Origin: JBHJOF01 sp050330055
Lineage (GTDB): Bacteria > Pseudomonadota > Alphaproteobacteria > Kiloniellales > JAKSDN01
Length of the DNA stretch: 6,027 nucleotides
Assembly (NCBI GenBank): GCA_050330055.1
Contig: JBHJOF010000332.1
Span: 1 to 6,027 of the forward strand
Direction: 5' to 3'
Of this stretch, positions 5,266 through 6,027 are shown piece by piece. A program made the position numbers and the translations under genes. Within the stretch, counting starts at the first letter, position 1. Each line of letters opens with the position of its first letter. The notes beneath the pieces are model-generated. The model did not search any database and was not told the origin of the DNA. It saw only the letters and a program-made list of their open reading frames with translations.

Positions 5266-6027
5266 CTAGGCTCGGCATCATTGCCGGCGGCGGCGAGTTG
5301 CCGGCGCGCCTGGTCGAGGCCTGCCGCCGGGCCGGCCGCGGCGCCTACGTGGTGGCGATCCAGGGTCACACCGACCCGGCGACGGTCGAGGGCGTCGAGC
5401 ACGTCTGGGTCCGCCTCGGCGCCGCCTCCAGCGCGATCGAGCCGCTGCGCGCCGCCGGCGTCGAGGAACTGGTGCTGGCCGGCCGGGTCAAGCGGCCCAG
5501 CCTGGCCGAGCTGCGCCCCAACCTGAAGGTGGCGCAGTTCATCGCCAAGGTCGGGCGCCGCGCCTTCGGCGACGACGGCCTGCTGCGCGCGGTGATCGGC
5601 GGACTGGAGGAGGAGGGCTTCCGGGTCATCGGAGTCGAGCAGATCATGAACGAGCTGCTGGCGGAACGCGGCGCCTATGGCGCCCTGCAGCCCGACGAGG
5701 CGGCCTGGCGCGACATCGAGCGCGGCCTGACCGTGGCCCGGGCGCTGGGCGCGGCGGACGTCGGCCAGTCGGTCGTGGTGCAGCAGGGCGTGGTGCTGGG
5801 CGTCGAGGCGATCGAGGGCACCGACTCGCTGCTGCGGCGCTGCGCCGGGCTGCGCCTGGAGGGGCCGGGCGGCATCCTGGTCAAGATCAGCAAGCCGGGG
5901 CAGGAGCCGCGCGCCGACCTGCCGACCATCGGCGTCGCCACCGTCGAGGCGGCCGCCGCCGCCGGCCTCCGCGGCATCGCCATCGAGGCCGGCGCCGCGC
6001 TGGTGGTCGACCGGGCCGCCGTGGTGG
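5253..6027 (+). CDS. lpxI: UDP-2,3-diacylglucosamine pyrophosphohydrolase LpxI (3' end missing, start supplied by the inserted element)
   Basis: LpxI (DUF1009 family) hydrolyses UDP-2,3-diacylglucosamine to lipid X and UMP, the fourth step of lipid A synthesis, and replaces LpxH in many alphaproteobacteria. The frame is open from 5253 to the right edge, about 258 codons of a family usually near 280. Visible landmarks are the N-terminal L-G-I-I-A-G-G-G-E-L-P, then G-R-V-K-R-P-S-L, G-D-D-G-L-L-R-A-V-I, V-V-V-Q-Q-G-V-V-L-G-V-E-A-I-E-G-T-D and D-L-P-T-I-G. D222 in that last motif (bases 5916-5918) is probably the key Asp reported as Asp225 in the Caulobacter enzyme; I could not align it. In this frame a TAA at 5211-5213 blocks upstream extension and no ATG, GTG or TTG occurs from 5214 to 5252, so ATG 5253 is the only plausible start. 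No Shine-Dalgarno sequence precedes it. The first residues M-S-S-R-P come from the element's end plus its CTAG. lpxB is expected next, outside the window. Confidence 0.93.
   Translation, partial: MSSRPRLGIIAGGGELPARLVEACRRAGRGAYVVAIQGHTDPATVEGVEHVWVRLGAASSAIEPLRAAGVEELVLAGRVKRPSLAELRPNLKVAQFIAKVGRRAFGDDGLLRAVIGGLEEEGFRVIGVEQIMNELLAERGAYGALQPDEAAWRDIERGLTVARALGAADVGQSVVVQQGVVLGVEAIEGTDSLLRRCAGLRLEGPGGILVKISKPGQEPRADLPTIGVATVEAAAAAGLRGIAIEAGAALVVDRAAVV
5266..5269. repeat. Right target-site duplication CTAG
   Basis: Second copy of the CTAG at 4998-5001, directly after the right terminal inverted repeat. It is read as part of lpxI codons 5 and 6 (CCT AGG). Joining the left flank to the base after this copy rebuilds an uninterrupted lpxA-lpxI junction. 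Confidence 0.75.

Noticed and set aside
5020..5269. Two overlapping plus-strand frames (5020-5256 and 5033-5269) and one minus-strand frame (4998-5195) inside the palindromic element as small proteins
   Set aside because: They lie in a palindromic repeat, show no domain, and the 5033 and minus-strand frames share the same R-T-Y-Y-E-F-T-T tail only because the ends are inverted repeats. The 5020 frame is kept only as a possible translation-coupling frame, not as a gene.
5281..5526. 81-codon plus-strand frame over the start of lpxI
   Set aside because: It is an Ala/Ser/Arg-rich out-of-frame reading of lpxI, whose own frame carries the conserved family motifs.

Overview
This is a high-GC window from a Gram-negative bacterium. 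It carries the outer-membrane and lipid A block in the order bamA - ompH/skp - lpxD - fabZ - lpxA - lpxI, all on the + strand. That gene order, LpxI (rather than LpxH) as the UDP-2,3-diacylglucosamine hydrolase, and the style of the proteins suggest an alphaproteobacterium, probably Rhodospirillales-like. This placement is inferred; no database search was run.

Layout: bamA enters from the left edge already open and ends at 2107 with a terminal Phe. The periplasmic chaperone gene ompH/skp (2113-2697) follows after 5 bp, then lpxD (2704-3735) after 6 bp. fabZ (3728-4201) overlaps lpxD by 8 bp, and lpxA (4201-5001) overlaps the fabZ stop by 1 bp. This packing implies one transcript with translational coupling. 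BamA inserts outer-membrane proteins and Skp carries them across the periplasm. LpxA, LpxD and LpxI catalyse early lipid A steps, and FabZ acts on the same 3-hydroxyacyl-ACP pool that feeds LpxA and LpxD.

The only real gap in the block is filled by a 264-bp non-coding palindromic element (5002-5265). It has 30-bp terminal inverted repeats matching at 29 of 30 positions, two internal 17-bp inverted repeats forming separate hairpins, and a CTAG duplication on each side. It looks like a miniature inverted-repeat transposable element (MITE) and contains no transposase. It landed exactly on the lpxA stop codon.

The main discovery is at lpxI. The only usable start codon (ATG 5253) lies inside the right terminal repeat of this element, so the transposon supplies the first codons (M-S-S-R). 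Removing the element and one CTAG restores an ancestral lpxI that starts at ATG 4991 inside lpxA and reads M-P-A-R-L-G-I-I-A-G-G-G. The insertion therefore split lpxI from its native start and replaced that start. It also placed the new start inside a stem that the mRNA could form. lpxI runs off the right edge with about 258 codons visible.
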